In this document: positions 1 to 4,840 of the stretch, one piece after another
Position numbering within the stretch: the stretch's first letter is position 1
How the letters are laid out: every line of letters starts with the position of its first letter
DNA from: Nitrospirota bacterium
GTDB taxonomy: Bacteria; Nitrospirota; JACRHJ01
Assembly: GCA_027328825.1 (NCBI GenBank)
Contig: DAHWTK010000099.1
Span: 1 to 5,699, forward strand
Direction of reading: 5' to 3'
DNA length: 5,699 nucleotides
Program-made: the position numbers and the translations under genes
The notes under the pieces: model-generated
The model's database searches: none
What the model saw: the letters and a program-made list of their open reading frames with translations, nothing else
What the model was told of the DNA's origin: nothing

Positions 1-63
1 CTTCCCCGTCCCTATCCACAGCCGCGAGCGAAACGTTATCCCCGCGATATTCAGTTCATCCAT
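1..63 (-). CDS. thiG: Thiazole synthase ThiG, N-terminal fragment (cut by window edge)
   Basis: Only the first 21 codons are present, starting at the ATG at 63-61 and running off the left edge. They begin MDELNIAGIT and end with RLWIGTGK. This matches the ThiG N-terminus, where a short beta-strand is followed by F-x-S-R/H-L-x-x-GTGK (the E. coli version is TFDSHLFTGTGK). ThiG forms the thiazole phosphate ring of thiamine in the cytoplasm from 1-deoxy-D-xylulose 5-phosphate, dehydroglycine and ThiS thiocarboxylate. The start is supported by a GGAGG motif five bases upstream. It lies 57 nt after the small membrane-protein gene on the same strand. No TPP riboswitch is visible in the short gap. 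The identification rests on a short but characteristic segment; catalytic residues lie outside the window. Confidence 0.8.
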   Translation of the reverse strand, partial: MDELNIAGITFRSRLWIGTGK

Positions 64-67
64 CTAT

Positions 68-73
68 TCCTCC
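68..73 (-). promoter_or_regulatory. Shine-Dalgarno of thiG
   Basis: On the minus strand the sequence reads TGGAGGAATAG then ATG. The GGAGG core is five bases from the ATG at 63, a good fit to the anti-Shine-Dalgarno. It supports both the start and the strand of the truncated thiG gene. Confidence 0.8.
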
Positions 74-80
74 ATTACTT

Positions 81-110
81 ATTTTACAGGGTTGAGTAAG
101 GTTAACGCAA
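81..110 (-). promoter_or_regulatory. Weak candidate promoter in front of thiG
   Basis: In the 57-nt gap on the minus strand, TTGCGT (110-105) is followed after 18 nt by TAAAAT (86-81). The -10 matches five of six consensus bases, but the -35 matches only the first three. It would start transcription around position 74, which falls within the Shine-Dalgarno region of thiG, so a usable promoter is doubtful. thiG may instead be read from upstream. Confidence 0.15.
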
Positions 111-120
111 GTCGCACCCG

Positions 121-303
121 TCAAAAATCCGATGAACCGTTTCTTTCAAAATTTTTCTTTTTCTCGGCTTTGATGATTATAGCCAATCCAAACAAAGCTA
201 CTATAATTCCAGGCAACTCATAGAAACTATTGTGGCTATCAATTAAAAATACACCGATGATAACCAAAGCCAGCCCTATTATTCTGCCCCAATTTCTTTT
301 CAT
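121..303 (-). CDS. Small two-helix membrane protein (60 aa), unknown function
   Basis: This 60-residue protein is not assigned to a known family. It has two hydrophobic stretches, about residues 7-21 (RIIGLALVIIGVFL region) and 30-44 (PGIIVALFGLAIII region). They are joined by a short polar loop with D22, H24, N25 and E29. Positive charges flank both outer ends (K2, R3; K45, K48-K50), so the positive-inside rule predicts a hairpin with both termini in the cytoplasm. The ATG at 303 is preceded by AGGGGGAG, a good Shine-Dalgarno-like run, but that run is the flank of the C/G-rich hairpin element at 316-339. The gene is about 34% GC by direct count, well below its neighbours, which hints at a different origin or a loosely constrained reading frame. 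It sits between rnj and thiG on the same strand. The membrane topology makes a real gene plausible but does not prove it. Confidence 0.6.
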   Translation of the reverse strand: MKRNWGRIIGLALVIIGVFLIDSHNSFYELPGIIVALFGLAIIIKAEKKKNFERNGSSDF

Positions 304-315
304 AACTCCCCCTAA

Positions 316-339
316 CCCCCTCTTATCTTTAAGAGGGGG
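316..339 (-). repeat. 10-bp perfect inverted repeat (C/G-rich hairpin) just after rnj
   Basis: The plus strand reads CCCCCTCTTA (316-325), loop TCTT, then TAAGAGGGGG (330-339): ten perfect pairs with a four-base loop. It lies 3 nt beyond the rnj stop on the minus strand. No T-run follows on either side; on the minus strand it is followed by TTAGGGGGAG, which leads into the start of the small membrane gene. It could stall or end rnj transcription, protect the rnj mRNA 3' end, or be one copy of a dispersed C/G-rich repeat with a CCCCCTAA-type flank as found in many genomes. Only one copy is visible here, so dispersal is not shown. A canonical intrinsic terminator is not supported. Confidence 0.65.
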
Positions 340-343
340 GAAG

Positions 344-2086
344 TCATATCTCCATCACAATCGGCAGAATCATTGGGAGGCGGTTCATCCGCTTCTTGAT
401 GAACTTCTTAAGCGCCGCGCGCACCGCGTTCTGGACGAGGCCGACCTCGGATTTCGTTTCCGGCGTCATGGCAAGGAGCAGGTCGTCCACCATGTCCTTG
501 ACTTCCAGCATAAGCTCCGGAGACGCATCTTCAAAAATAAAACCGCGCGAGACAATCTCCGGGCCGGAGACGATTTTTCCCGTGTGCTTTTCAAGGCCGA
601 TTATGCAGATAACGACGCCGTCGTGCGCAAGGCGCATCCTGTCCCTGAGCACTTCGTCTCCCACGTCTCCGATGCCCTTGCCGTCTATGAACACGCGCCC
701 CGCCGAAACGAACCCCGCCTTCCTCGCGCCCGTCCCGTCGAACTCCATTGTGTCGCCGTCCTTCAGGACGAATATGTTATCGTCCGGAATGCCGACCTTG
801 CGTGCAAGGTTCGCGTGGGAGATAAGGTGGCGGTGCTCGCCGTGAACCGGAATAAAATATTTCGGCCTTATCATGTTGAGCATGAGTTTAAGCTCTTCCT
901 TGCTCGCATGTCCGGAGACGTGAATTTCGGAGGTCTTCTCGTATTTCACATCCGCGCCGCGCATGAAGAGGTGATTGATTATCCGGCTTATGGATTTTTC
1001 GTTACCGGGTATTATCTTCGCCGAGATTATCACCGTGTCGCCGGGCTTGATCTTGATGAATTTGTGTTCGTCCATCGCCATGCGGTTAAGCGCGCTCATA
1101 GGCTCGCCCTGGCTGCCTGTCGTGATTACGACGACTTCATCGTCTTTAAGGTTTTTCAGGTCTTCGAGGCGTCGGAGCATCCCGTCCGGAATTTTAAGGT
1201 ATCCCAGGTCCATGGCGATCCCGGCGTTCTCGACCATGCTCCGCCCGTTTAGTATTATCTTCCTGCCGAACATCTCCGCGACGTCCACGGCCTGCTGGAT
1301 GCGGTGAATATTGGAGGCGAACGAGGCGATTATTATGCGCTTCTTCGTCTTGGCGAATATGTCCTCGAATGCGCGCCGGACTTCCTTCTCGGAGAACGTG
1401 AACCCGCCTTGTGTCGCGTTTGTGGAATCCGACATCAGGAGCAGAACGCCGTCCCTGCCGTACTGGGAAAAGAGGTTGAAATCCATGAGTTCGTTATCGA
1501 CAGGGGTGGGGTCTATCTTGAAGTCCCCGGTATGGACAATCCGCCCCACGGGCGTGGTTATTCCCAGGCCCACGCCGTCTACGATGCTGTGCGTCACGCG
1601 TATGAACTCGAAAATAAAAGGCCCTATTTCCACAACATCCCTGGGCTTTACAGTGACGAGGTCTACCGCGTCGTCAAGGCCATGTTCGACGAGTTTCTCC
1701 CTTATAAGCCCCAGGGTAAGCATGGTGCCGTAGACCGGGACGTTAATATCCTTCAGCAGGTACGGCAGCGCCCCGGTATGGTCTTCGTGCCCGTGGGTTA
1801 TGACTATTCCTTTAAGCTTGTGCCGGTTCTGGACAAGGTAGGAGAAATCCGGGATTACAATATCAACGCCCAGCATCTCGTCATCGGGGAACATCAGCCC
1901 GCAGTCTATCAGCACCATTTCCTCGCCATATTCGAGGATGGTGGAGTTAAGGCCTATCTCGCCGACACCGCCAAGCGGTATGACGGACAGGGCCGGCAAA
2001 CCCGCCTCAGGTTCAGCCGACAAACCGGCTTCAAAACGAGTCTGCGCGCGTTGGCCGGAGGCCTTATTTCGGGTAGAATTCGCCAT
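344..2086 (-). CDS. rnj: Ribonuclease J (MBL-fold / beta-CASP 5' exonuclease and endonuclease)
   Basis: RNase J processes and degrades RNA in the cytoplasm, with 5'-to-3' exonuclease and endonuclease activity; in some species it also matures 16S rRNA. With the ATG at 2086 the protein has 580 residues, close to the usual 550-560 plus a polar N-terminal tail of about 32 residues with the short repeat EAGLSAEPEAGL. The metallo-beta-lactamase core begins at SVIPLGGVGEIG (34-45). Metal-binding motifs are HGHEDH (98-103), H166 in RVTHS and D188 in HTGDFK. The beta-CASP region carries LMSDSTNA (217-224), HVSGHAS (389-395) and IPVHGEHRHL (412-421). The C-terminus PMILPIVMEI is typical of the family. 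The frame stays open to a TTG at 2170, but that start lacks a Shine-Dalgarno, overlaps the rsmA stop and coincides with a promoter -35. The ATG at 2086 has only a weak AAAGG upstream. It follows rsmA and probably has its own promoter. Confidence 0.95.
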   Translation of the reverse strand: MANSTRNKASGQRAQTRFEAGLSAEPEAGLPALSVIPLGGVGEIGLNSTILEYGEEMVLIDCGLMFPDDEMLGVDIVIPDFSYLVQNRHKLKGIVITHGHEDHTGALPYLLKDINVPVYGTMLTLGLIREKLVEHGLDDAVDLVTVKPRDVVEIGPFIFEFIRVTHSIVDGVGLGITTPVGRIVHTGDFKIDPTPVDNELMDFNLFSQYGRDGVLLLMSDSTNATQGGFTFSEKEVRRAFEDIFAKTKKRIIIASFASNIHRIQQAVDVAEMFGRKIILNGRSMVENAGIAMDLGYLKIPDGMLRRLEDLKNLKDDEVVVITTGSQGEPMSALNRMAMDEHKFIKIKPGDTVIISAKIIPGNEKSISRIINHLFMRGADVKYEKTSEIHVSGHASKEELKLMLNMIRPKYFIPVHGEHRHLISHANLARKVGIPDDNIFVLKDGDTMEFDGTGARKAGFVSAGRVFIDGKGIGDVGDEVLRDRMRLAHDGVVICIIGLEKHTGKIVSGPEIVSRGFIFEDASPELMLEVKDMVDDLLLAMTPETKSEVGLVQNAVRAALKKFIKKRMNRLPMILPIVMEI

Positions 2087-2141
2087 GCGGGGAGCGCCTT
2101 TTTGCGTGAAAGAAACCGCCGAAAGAAAGCCGTAAATTATT

Positions 2142-2170
2142 AATATAACACTATAACTCCCGGTTTTCAA
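2142..2170 (-). promoter_or_regulatory. Sigma70-type promoter for rnj, overlapping the end of rsmA
   Basis: On the minus strand TTGAAA (2170-2165) is followed by exactly 17 nt and then TATATT (2147-2142). Each hexamer matches five of six consensus bases. The predicted transcription start is near 2135, leaving a leader of about 50 nt before the rnj ATG at 2086. The segment from 2130 to 2170 is AT-rich compared with the coding sequence around it, as expected for a promoter. The -35 and much of the spacer lie inside the last codons of rsmA, so rnj could be transcribed both from the operon and separately. No transcript evidence is available from sequence alone. Confidence 0.5.
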
Positions 2171-2960
2171 ACAAAATTTCGGACATCAGGACGAATTCGG
2201 AAAGAGAGAGCGTCTCCGCGCGCCTTGAGAGGTCTATGCCGACCCGGATGAGCCGTCCCATGACGTCATCAAATTTTTCCGGCGGGATAACCAATGAATT
2301 TTTAAGGGAATTTTTAAGCATCTTCCGCCTCTTGGAGAATGCCGCGCTGACAACACGTTCAAAGAAAACGGGGTCCGAAACATCCTCCGGAGCATCCCGG
2401 AGAACAAGGCGCACGACTGCGGAATCCACCTTCGGGACTGGCGTAAATGCCTGTTTCGGCACGATAAAAAGGTTTTCTGTCTGCGCATGGAACTGCACCA
2501 TTACGGACATGTAGCCGTAATCCCTGCCGCCGGGGGATGCGGTTATCCTCTGCGCCACCTCTTTCTGTAGCATCAGGACCATGGAGGTTATTTTATCATG
2601 CGCGCCCAGTAGTTTTGTGATTATCGACGTGGAGATATAATAGGGCAGGTTAGCAACCACCGTTACCCTGCCCGGCAGGGATTCGTACGGGAATGCAAGC
2701 GCATCGCCGGATATAATCTGTAGGTTTAACACCCCGCCCAGGGTTTCCCTGAGATGCCTGACCAGCCGCTCGTCAAGCTCTATGGCGATTACGCTGCCCG
2801 CGGCTTCCGCCAGTTCCCGTGTCAAGACACCCTGGCCGGGGCCTATCTCTACTACCGTGTCTTCTTTTGTCAGGGAGGCGGTACGGACTATCCTGGAGAC
2901 GATATTTTCGTCTATGAGAAAATTCTGGCCGAGGGATTTCCTGGGGGGTATGCCTGTCAA
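2151..2960 (-). CDS. rsmA: 16S rRNA (adenine1518/1519-N6)-dimethyltransferase RsmA (KsgA)
   Basis: RsmA uses S-adenosylmethionine to dimethylate two adjacent adenines in the helix 45 loop of 16S rRNA, a late checkpoint in 30S subunit assembly. The 269-residue product is close to the E. coli length of about 273. Visible motifs are RKSLGQNFL (7-15), the SAM loop EIGPGQGVLT (38-47), the acidic E61 in IELDERLV, SGDAL with D86, the catalytic NLPYYIST (104-111), LQKEVAQRI (131-139) and FTPVPKVDSAVV (172-183). The C-terminal domain carries AAFSKRRKMLKNSL (206-219). The start is TTG at 2960-2958, forced because KSLGQNFL must lie near the N-terminus and no ATG or GTG is available in frame. That TTG overlaps the hemerythrin TGA as TTGA and has no clear Shine-Dalgarno, so translation is probably coupled. 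In enterobacteria rsmA directly follows pdxA; here one gene separates them. Confidence 0.95.
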   Translation of the reverse strand: MTGIPPRKSLGQNFLIDENIVSRIVRTASLTKEDTVVEIGPGQGVLTRELAEAAGSVIAIELDERLVRHLRETLGGVLNLQIISGDALAFPYESLPGRVTVVANLPYYISTSIITKLLGAHDKITSMVLMLQKEVAQRITASPGGRDYGYMSVMVQFHAQTENLFIVPKQAFTPVPKVDSAVVRLVLRDAPEDVSDPVFFERVVSAAFSKRRKMLKNSLKNSLVIPPEKFDDVMGRLIRVGIDLSRRAETLSLSEFVLMSEILFENREL

Positions 2961-3370
2961 TGTTTTATGTTGGAGAGCTTAAGGAATTTACCGAGATCCA
3001 TGTCGGTCTTCTTGATATGCTTCACCAGCCAGTCCACCACTACCCTGTCCGTCTCGATTATCATCTTCAGCGACGGTCCTTCCTTCTCGAATTTCTTCCT
3101 CAGAGCCTCGACATTTTTGATAAACCCCTCGTGCTCCTGCTTGTGCGCCGCATAGCCCGGATACGAGTAGTGCAGCTGGATGTTCTCTTCCGCCATGAAA
3201 TGCTGTATCACGTAATCCTCCAGGAAGTCCAGCGTTTCTCCGACGACGGCCTTCCCCTTGCCCGCCTTGCATGATTCAAGGAGAACGTCCACCCGCCTGA
3301 ATATCTCCTTGTGCTGCTCATCTATAGCCTTGACGCCTACCGCCAGGTCCGGTTTCCAGATGACAGACAT
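2957..3370 (-). CDS. Bacteriohemerythrin (single-domain, 137 aa)
   Basis: Hemerythrins are four-helix-bundle proteins with a non-heme di-iron site that reversibly binds oxygen; bacterial forms serve in oxygen delivery, storage or sensing. With the ATG at 3370 the protein has 137 residues, a normal single-domain length. It opens with VIWKPDLAVGVKAIDEQH, the classic hemerythrin N-terminal pattern. All seven iron ligands can be placed: H20 (DEQH), H57 and E61 (QHFMAEE), H76 and H80 (HKQEH), H118 (WLVKH) and D123 (KTD). There is no signal peptide or membrane segment, so it should be cytoplasmic. The start was chosen because GGAGGAG sits eight bases upstream; a longer frame to 3403 would add 11 residues from within the pdxA coding sequence and has no support. 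It starts one base after the pdxA stop and its stop overlaps the rsmA start, so it is wedged tightly between two genes that are often adjacent. Confidence 0.92.
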   Translation of the reverse strand: MSVIWKPDLAVGVKAIDEQHKEIFRRVDVLLESCKAGKGKAVVGETLDFLEDYVIQHFMAEENIQLHYSYPGYAAHKQEHEGFIKNVEALRKKFEKEGPSLKMIIETDRVVVDWLVKHIKKTDMDLGKFLKLSNIKH

Positions 3371-3371
3371 G

Positions 3372-4700
3372 CTACTTTCTCCTCCCCGCCATACGCGCCG
3401 CAAGCTTTATCGCCTCGACGAGGCTGTTCGGGCTTGCTATTCCCCTGCCCGCTATATCGTATGCCGTGCCGTGGTCCACGGAAGTCCGTATAATGGGAAG
3501 CCCGAGCGTCACGTTCACGGCGTTTCCGAATGCGAACATCTTGAGCGGCCCCAGCCCCTGGTCGTGGTACATCGCCACGACCGCGTCGAATTCGCCCTTG
3601 TATGCCCTGTGGAAAAGTGTGTCGGCGGGCAGCGGGCCTGATACCTTTATGCCCGTGTTACGGGCCTCAAGGCATGCCGGCGCAATTTCGTTTATGTCCT
3701 CCATCCCGAACAGCCCGCCCTCACCGGCGTGCGGGTTCAGGCCGCAGACGGCCACCCTCGGCTCAATGATACCCATCTTCCGGCAGGCGCTATCCGCCAG
3801 GCGTATCGTGCGGAGAACCCCCTCTTTTTTTACCAGTCCGGGCACGTCCCTCAAGGGCACGTGTATCGTCGCCAGAACGACCCGCAGCACGGCGCCGTCC
3901 GATGGCCCGCCGCCTGCGGAACTGCCGCTCCCCGTCAACATCATGGCGAAGTCCTTTGTCCCGGTAAGCTCCGCCAGTAGCTCGGTATGTCCGGGATACG
4001 GATATCCCGCCATCTTCAGCGTCTCTTTCGTTATCGGAGCGGTAACCACGGCGTCCGCCTTGCCATCCATGACAAGGTCGACGGACTTTTTTATGCATGC
4101 CACGGATATATGCCCGGAATCCGCCGAGGGTTTCCCCGGGACAACCGCCGGAGCGGACATGTCCGGCTCGACTACTTCGACCGCCCCGGAAGATGCCTGC
4201 GCCCCCGGCTCCCGGACGACCGTCAGCACCCTCTGCGTGCCCAGCGGGAGCGGCCCGCGGGCTTGTTCGAGGACGCTTAAGCTGCCTATGACGATCGGCC
4301 TGCAACAATCCACCACGGCCTTTACGTTCAGGGCCTTGAGTATTATTTCCGGGCCTATGCCCGCAGGATCCCCCATCGTAATCGCAAGCACAGGGCGGGG
4401 ATCCCGCTCGTCAAGTGGCAATTCCATATCCTGCATCTCCTCCGAAACCGGCATGTCTTCGATTATCCGATAAGTCCCGGACGCCCTCTCCTTCGGCAGA
4501 TTCCCCGACGGGATTTCGATTACCCCGACGGTCAATATTCTCCTTGGCAACGAAAGCGCGATGACATCCCCGGCCTTAAGCTCCCGCCCGGCCTTTGCGG
4601 GCAGGCCGTTAATCCGGACACCTCCCCTGTCGCAAAGCTCCCTGGCGGCGCTTCTTCGCTTTATAAGCCTGCTTGTCTTTAGAAAGACGTCAACTCTCAT
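3372..4700 (-). CDS. pdxA: Fusion: RqcP/Hsp15-like S4 RNA-binding domain + PdxA (4-hydroxythreonine-4-phosphate dehydrogenase)
   Basis: One open frame encodes 442 residues, about 110 more than a normal PdxA. Residues 1 to about 82 (MRVDVFLKTSRLIKRRSAAR through TYRIIED) match the full length of the S4-domain protein RqcP (YabO) of Firmicutes, which binds the 50S subunit and nascent-chain tRNA in ribosome-associated quality control; Hsp15 is a relative. After an acidic linker (83-100), PdxA runs from VLAITMGDPAGIGPEI (104-119) to the end. It has VTAPITKE (219-226), PGHTELLA with metal ligand H238, LATIH with H280, GLNPHAGEGGLFG (320-332), AMYHDQGLGPLK with H380 region, and RTSVDHGTAYDIAGRG (405-420). 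PdxA oxidises 4-phosphohydroxy-L-threonine with NAD in the DXP-dependent PLP pathway. A Gly/Ser-rich stretch (257-270) looks like a roughly 12-residue insertion. A GGAGGAG followed by ATG at 4427 could also start free PdxA. The ATG at 4700 has only AAGG directly against it. A sequencing error removing a stop cannot be fully excluded, but both domains are intact and in frame. Confidence 0.88.
   Translation of the reverse strand: MRVDVFLKTSRLIKRRSAARELCDRGGVRINGLPAKAGRELKAGDVIALSLPRRILTVGVIEIPSGNLPKERASGTYRIIEDMPVSEEMQDMELPLDERDPRPVLAITMGDPAGIGPEIILKALNVKAVVDCCRPIVIGSLSVLEQARGPLPLGTQRVLTVVREPGAQASSGAVEVVEPDMSAPAVVPGKPSADSGHISVACIKKSVDLVMDGKADAVVTAPITKETLKMAGYPYPGHTELLAELTGTKDFAMMLTGSGSSAGGGPSDGAVLRVVLATIHVPLRDVPGLVKKEGVLRTIRLADSACRKMGIIEPRVAVCGLNPHAGEGGLFGMEDINEIAPACLEARNTGIKVSGPLPADTLFHRAYKGEFDAVVAMYHDQGLGPLKMFAFGNAVNVTLGLPIIRTSVDHGTAYDIAGRGIASPNSLVEAIKLAARMAGRRK
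3379..3385 (-). promoter_or_regulatory. Shine-Dalgarno of the hemerythrin gene, inside the pdxA 3' end
   Basis: GGAGGAG on the minus strand lies within the last codons of the upstream fusion gene (its GRRK end), eight bases before the ATG at 3370. It decides the hemerythrin start over the longer frame beginning at 3403 and implies that the hemerythrin gene is translated from the same mRNA as the fusion. Confidence 0.85.
4425..4443 (-). promoter_or_regulatory. Internal Shine-Dalgarno and ATG at the S4/PdxA junction
   Basis: On the minus strand GGAGGAG (4443-4437) is followed by ATGCAGGAT and then ATG (4427-4425), a spacing of nine bases. Starting there gives a 351-residue PdxA beginning MELPLDERDPRP, close to the normal length of about 330. 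The ATG that touches the GGAGGAG (4436-4434) is too close to be used. The site lies exactly in the linker between the two domains, so it may be a relic of the ancestral pdxA start or a working site that yields free PdxA beside the fusion. Confidence 0.5.
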
Positions 4701-4714
4701 CCTTAGGCACTCTC

Positions 4715-4743
4715 ATTTTACCCGCAAGTGCTTATCAAGGCAA
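4715..4743 (-). promoter_or_regulatory. Candidate promoter of the S4-pdxA / hemerythrin / rsmA operon
   Basis: On the minus strand TTGCCT (4743-4738) is followed by 17 nt and TAAAAT (4720-4715). The -10 matches five of six consensus bases and the -35 four of six. Transcription would begin near 4708, only about eight bases before the ATG at 4700. This fits the absence of a properly spaced Shine-Dalgarno and suggests a nearly leaderless mRNA. The -35 overlaps the 18-bp dyad at 4739-4756. Confidence 0.4.
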
Positions 4744-4756
4744 GAATTTTCTTGCC
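4739..4756. promoter_or_regulatory. 18-bp dyad GGCAAGAA-TT-TTCTTGCC, possible operator
   Basis: The arms GGCAAGAA (4739-4746) and TTCTTGCC (4749-4756) are perfect complements around two bases. The symmetry and short centre look more like a dimeric regulator site than an RNA hairpin. It overlaps the -35 of the leftward candidate promoter and lies 20 bp upstream of the -35 of the rightward one, so it could control either or both. The regulator cannot be named. Chance cannot be excluded for a single copy. Confidence 0.4.
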
Positions 4757-4764
4757 GTGCACGG
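4755..4764. repeat. 10-bp perfect palindrome CCGTGCACGG beside the dyad
   Basis: CCGTGCACGG reads the same on both strands and shares two bases with the neighbouring 18-bp dyad. Together they give 26 bp of nearly continuous symmetry between the two divergent promoters. It may be a second regulator site or a chance palindrome. Confidence 0.3.
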
Positions 4765-4775
4765 GCATGTTTTCG

Positions 4776-4805
4776 TTGACAAGGACAAATCGCGGGTAGT
4801 AAACT
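4776..4805 (+). promoter_or_regulatory. Candidate promoter of gmhA
   Basis: A perfect -35 hexamer TTGACA (4776-4781) is followed after 18 nt by TAAACT (4800-4805), which matches four of six -10 bases. Transcription would start near 4812, leaving about 29 nt of leader before the gmhA ATG at 4841. The exact -35 and the sensible leader make it credible; the weak -10 is the main doubt. Confidence 0.4.
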
Positions 4806-4830
4806 TGCACATTTCCAACTGTAATTTTTC

Positions 4831-4836
4831 GGGGGG
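4831..4836 (+). promoter_or_regulatory. G-rich Shine-Dalgarno-like run of gmhA
   Basis: GGGGGG followed by CATA and the ATG at 4841 is a non-standard but plausible ribosome-binding site. It helps choose this ATG over the upstream extension of the frame, which reads through the promoter region. Confidence 0.4.
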
Positions 4837-4840
4837 CATA

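Noticed and set aside
64..120. TPP riboswitch upstream of thiG
   Set aside because: The gap is only 57 nt and no thi-box-like conserved segments are visible.
316..339. Canonical rho-independent terminator
   Set aside because: The stem is strong, but no T-run follows it on either strand, so it is listed as an inverted repeat only.
230..1252. Long plus-strand frame of 340 codons antisense to rnj
   Set aside because: It lies opposite a confidently identified RNase J, has no recognisable domain, and its composition (many H, R, V) is what a reverse frame of a GC-rich gene gives.
1304..2143. Plus-strand frame of 279 codons antisense to rnj
   Set aside because: It is a mirror frame of the RNase J N-terminal half, with no domain and no ribosome-binding site of note.
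3371..3403. Upstream extension of hemerythrin by 11 codons (start at 3403)
   Set aside because: The extension lies inside pdxA in another frame, while the ATG at 3370 has a strong Shine-Dalgarno eight bases upstream and matches usual hemerythrin N-termini.
3466..4473. Plus-strand frame of 335 codons antisense to pdxA
   Set aside because: It is Ser/Pro/Thr-rich shadow sequence opposite well-conserved PdxA motifs.
4673..4840. N-terminal extension of gmhA
   Set aside because: It would overlap the divergent fusion gene and run through promoter-like sequence; GmhA homology begins at the ATG at 4841.
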